A DNA stretch of 64,000 nucleotides from Bacillus sp. AFS055030 (GTDB lineage: Bacteria > Bacillota > Bacilli > Bacillales > Bacillaceae_G): NCBI RefSeq assembly GCF_002574545.1, contig NZ_NUGT01000079.1:110395-174394 (forward strand), in the 5' to 3' direction. Position numbers and translations under genes: made by a program. The notes under the pieces are model-generated. The model had not been told where the DNA came from. It saw only the letters and a program-made list of their open reading frames with translations, and searched no databases. Position 1 is the stretch's first letter; the number at the start of each line of letters is the position of its first letter. This document shows positions 63,953 through 64,000 of the stretch, piece after piece.

Positions 63953-64000
63953 GATCAAAACTAGTTGTACTTTATTTTTATTTAAAGAATACAATAAAAA

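Overview
The window is a contiguous piece of the chromosome of a low-GC, endospore-former-type Firmicute, most likely a member of the Bacillaceae. The base composition is strongly AT-rich, ribosome binding sites are strong AGGAGG types, TTG and GTG starts are common, and most genes have close Bacillus counterparts (sdpRI, efeOBU, ykpA, guaD, opuF, ilv-leu with a T-box). I cannot name the species. I see no tRNA, rRNA, CRISPR array, prophage or intact insertion sequence. The SNF2 helicase at the left edge is probably cut by the window boundary.

Layout. 1-5.7 kb: SNF2-family helicase, then gabT and an aldehyde dehydrogenase (GABA-type catabolism). 5.8-9 kb: GNAT, DUF1275 and DUF554 membrane proteins and a quinone-oxidoreductase-like protein. 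9.1-10.7 kb: an ECF sigma factor, a membrane-anchored probable anti-sigma factor and a lipoprotein. 11.7-15.1 kb: an esterase / ATP-grasp ligase / esterase cluster followed by an orphan 130-residue protein, the best candidate here for an undescribed small biosynthetic system. 15.4-20.3 kb: an SF1 helicase with a degenerate phospholipase-D-like tail, then a PLP aldolase/racemase-type enzyme translationally coupled to a sugar-lactone-oxidase flavoprotein. 20.4-24.4 kb: the EfeOBU ferrous iron importer behind a promoter carrying two Fur boxes. 24.6-31.2 kb: msrA, two exporters (DHA2 type and RarD), ybaK, DUF1294, a 33-residue protein, an MFS exporter and a GNAT. 31.2-36.4 kb: an AlaX-type editing protein, an orphan sdpR-sdpI pair behind a 32-bp perfect palindrome, ykpA (ABC-F), a DUF1232 protein and guanine deaminase. 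36.8-41.8 kb: an FMN alpha-hydroxyacid oxidase, BrnQ and a two-gene OpuF osmolyte importer with a fused permease/binding protein.

42.4-52.8 kb is the core of the window: ilvE-ilvD, a T-box riboswitch with a probable leucine CUC specifier, then ilvB-ilvH-ilvC-leuA-leuB-leuC-leuD. Together these make valine, leucine and (from 2-oxobutyrate) isoleucine. A CodY-like box lies upstream of ilvE. LeuA lacks its C-terminal leucine-sensing domain, so control of leucine flux probably rests on transcription. Together with brnQ, the region both makes and imports branched-chain amino acids.

53-64 kb: a DegV protein, a zinc-type oxidoreductase, an acyl-CoA dehydrogenase / thiolase / HSD10-like dehydrogenase cluster, a zinc-ribbon small protein, an AHSA1-type protein, a secreted protein with an L,D-transpeptidase-like motif, an alpha/beta hydrolase with its TetR regulator behind a well-formed promoter-operator, and a membrane-anchored cardiolipin-synthase-like protein with an altered first HKD motif.
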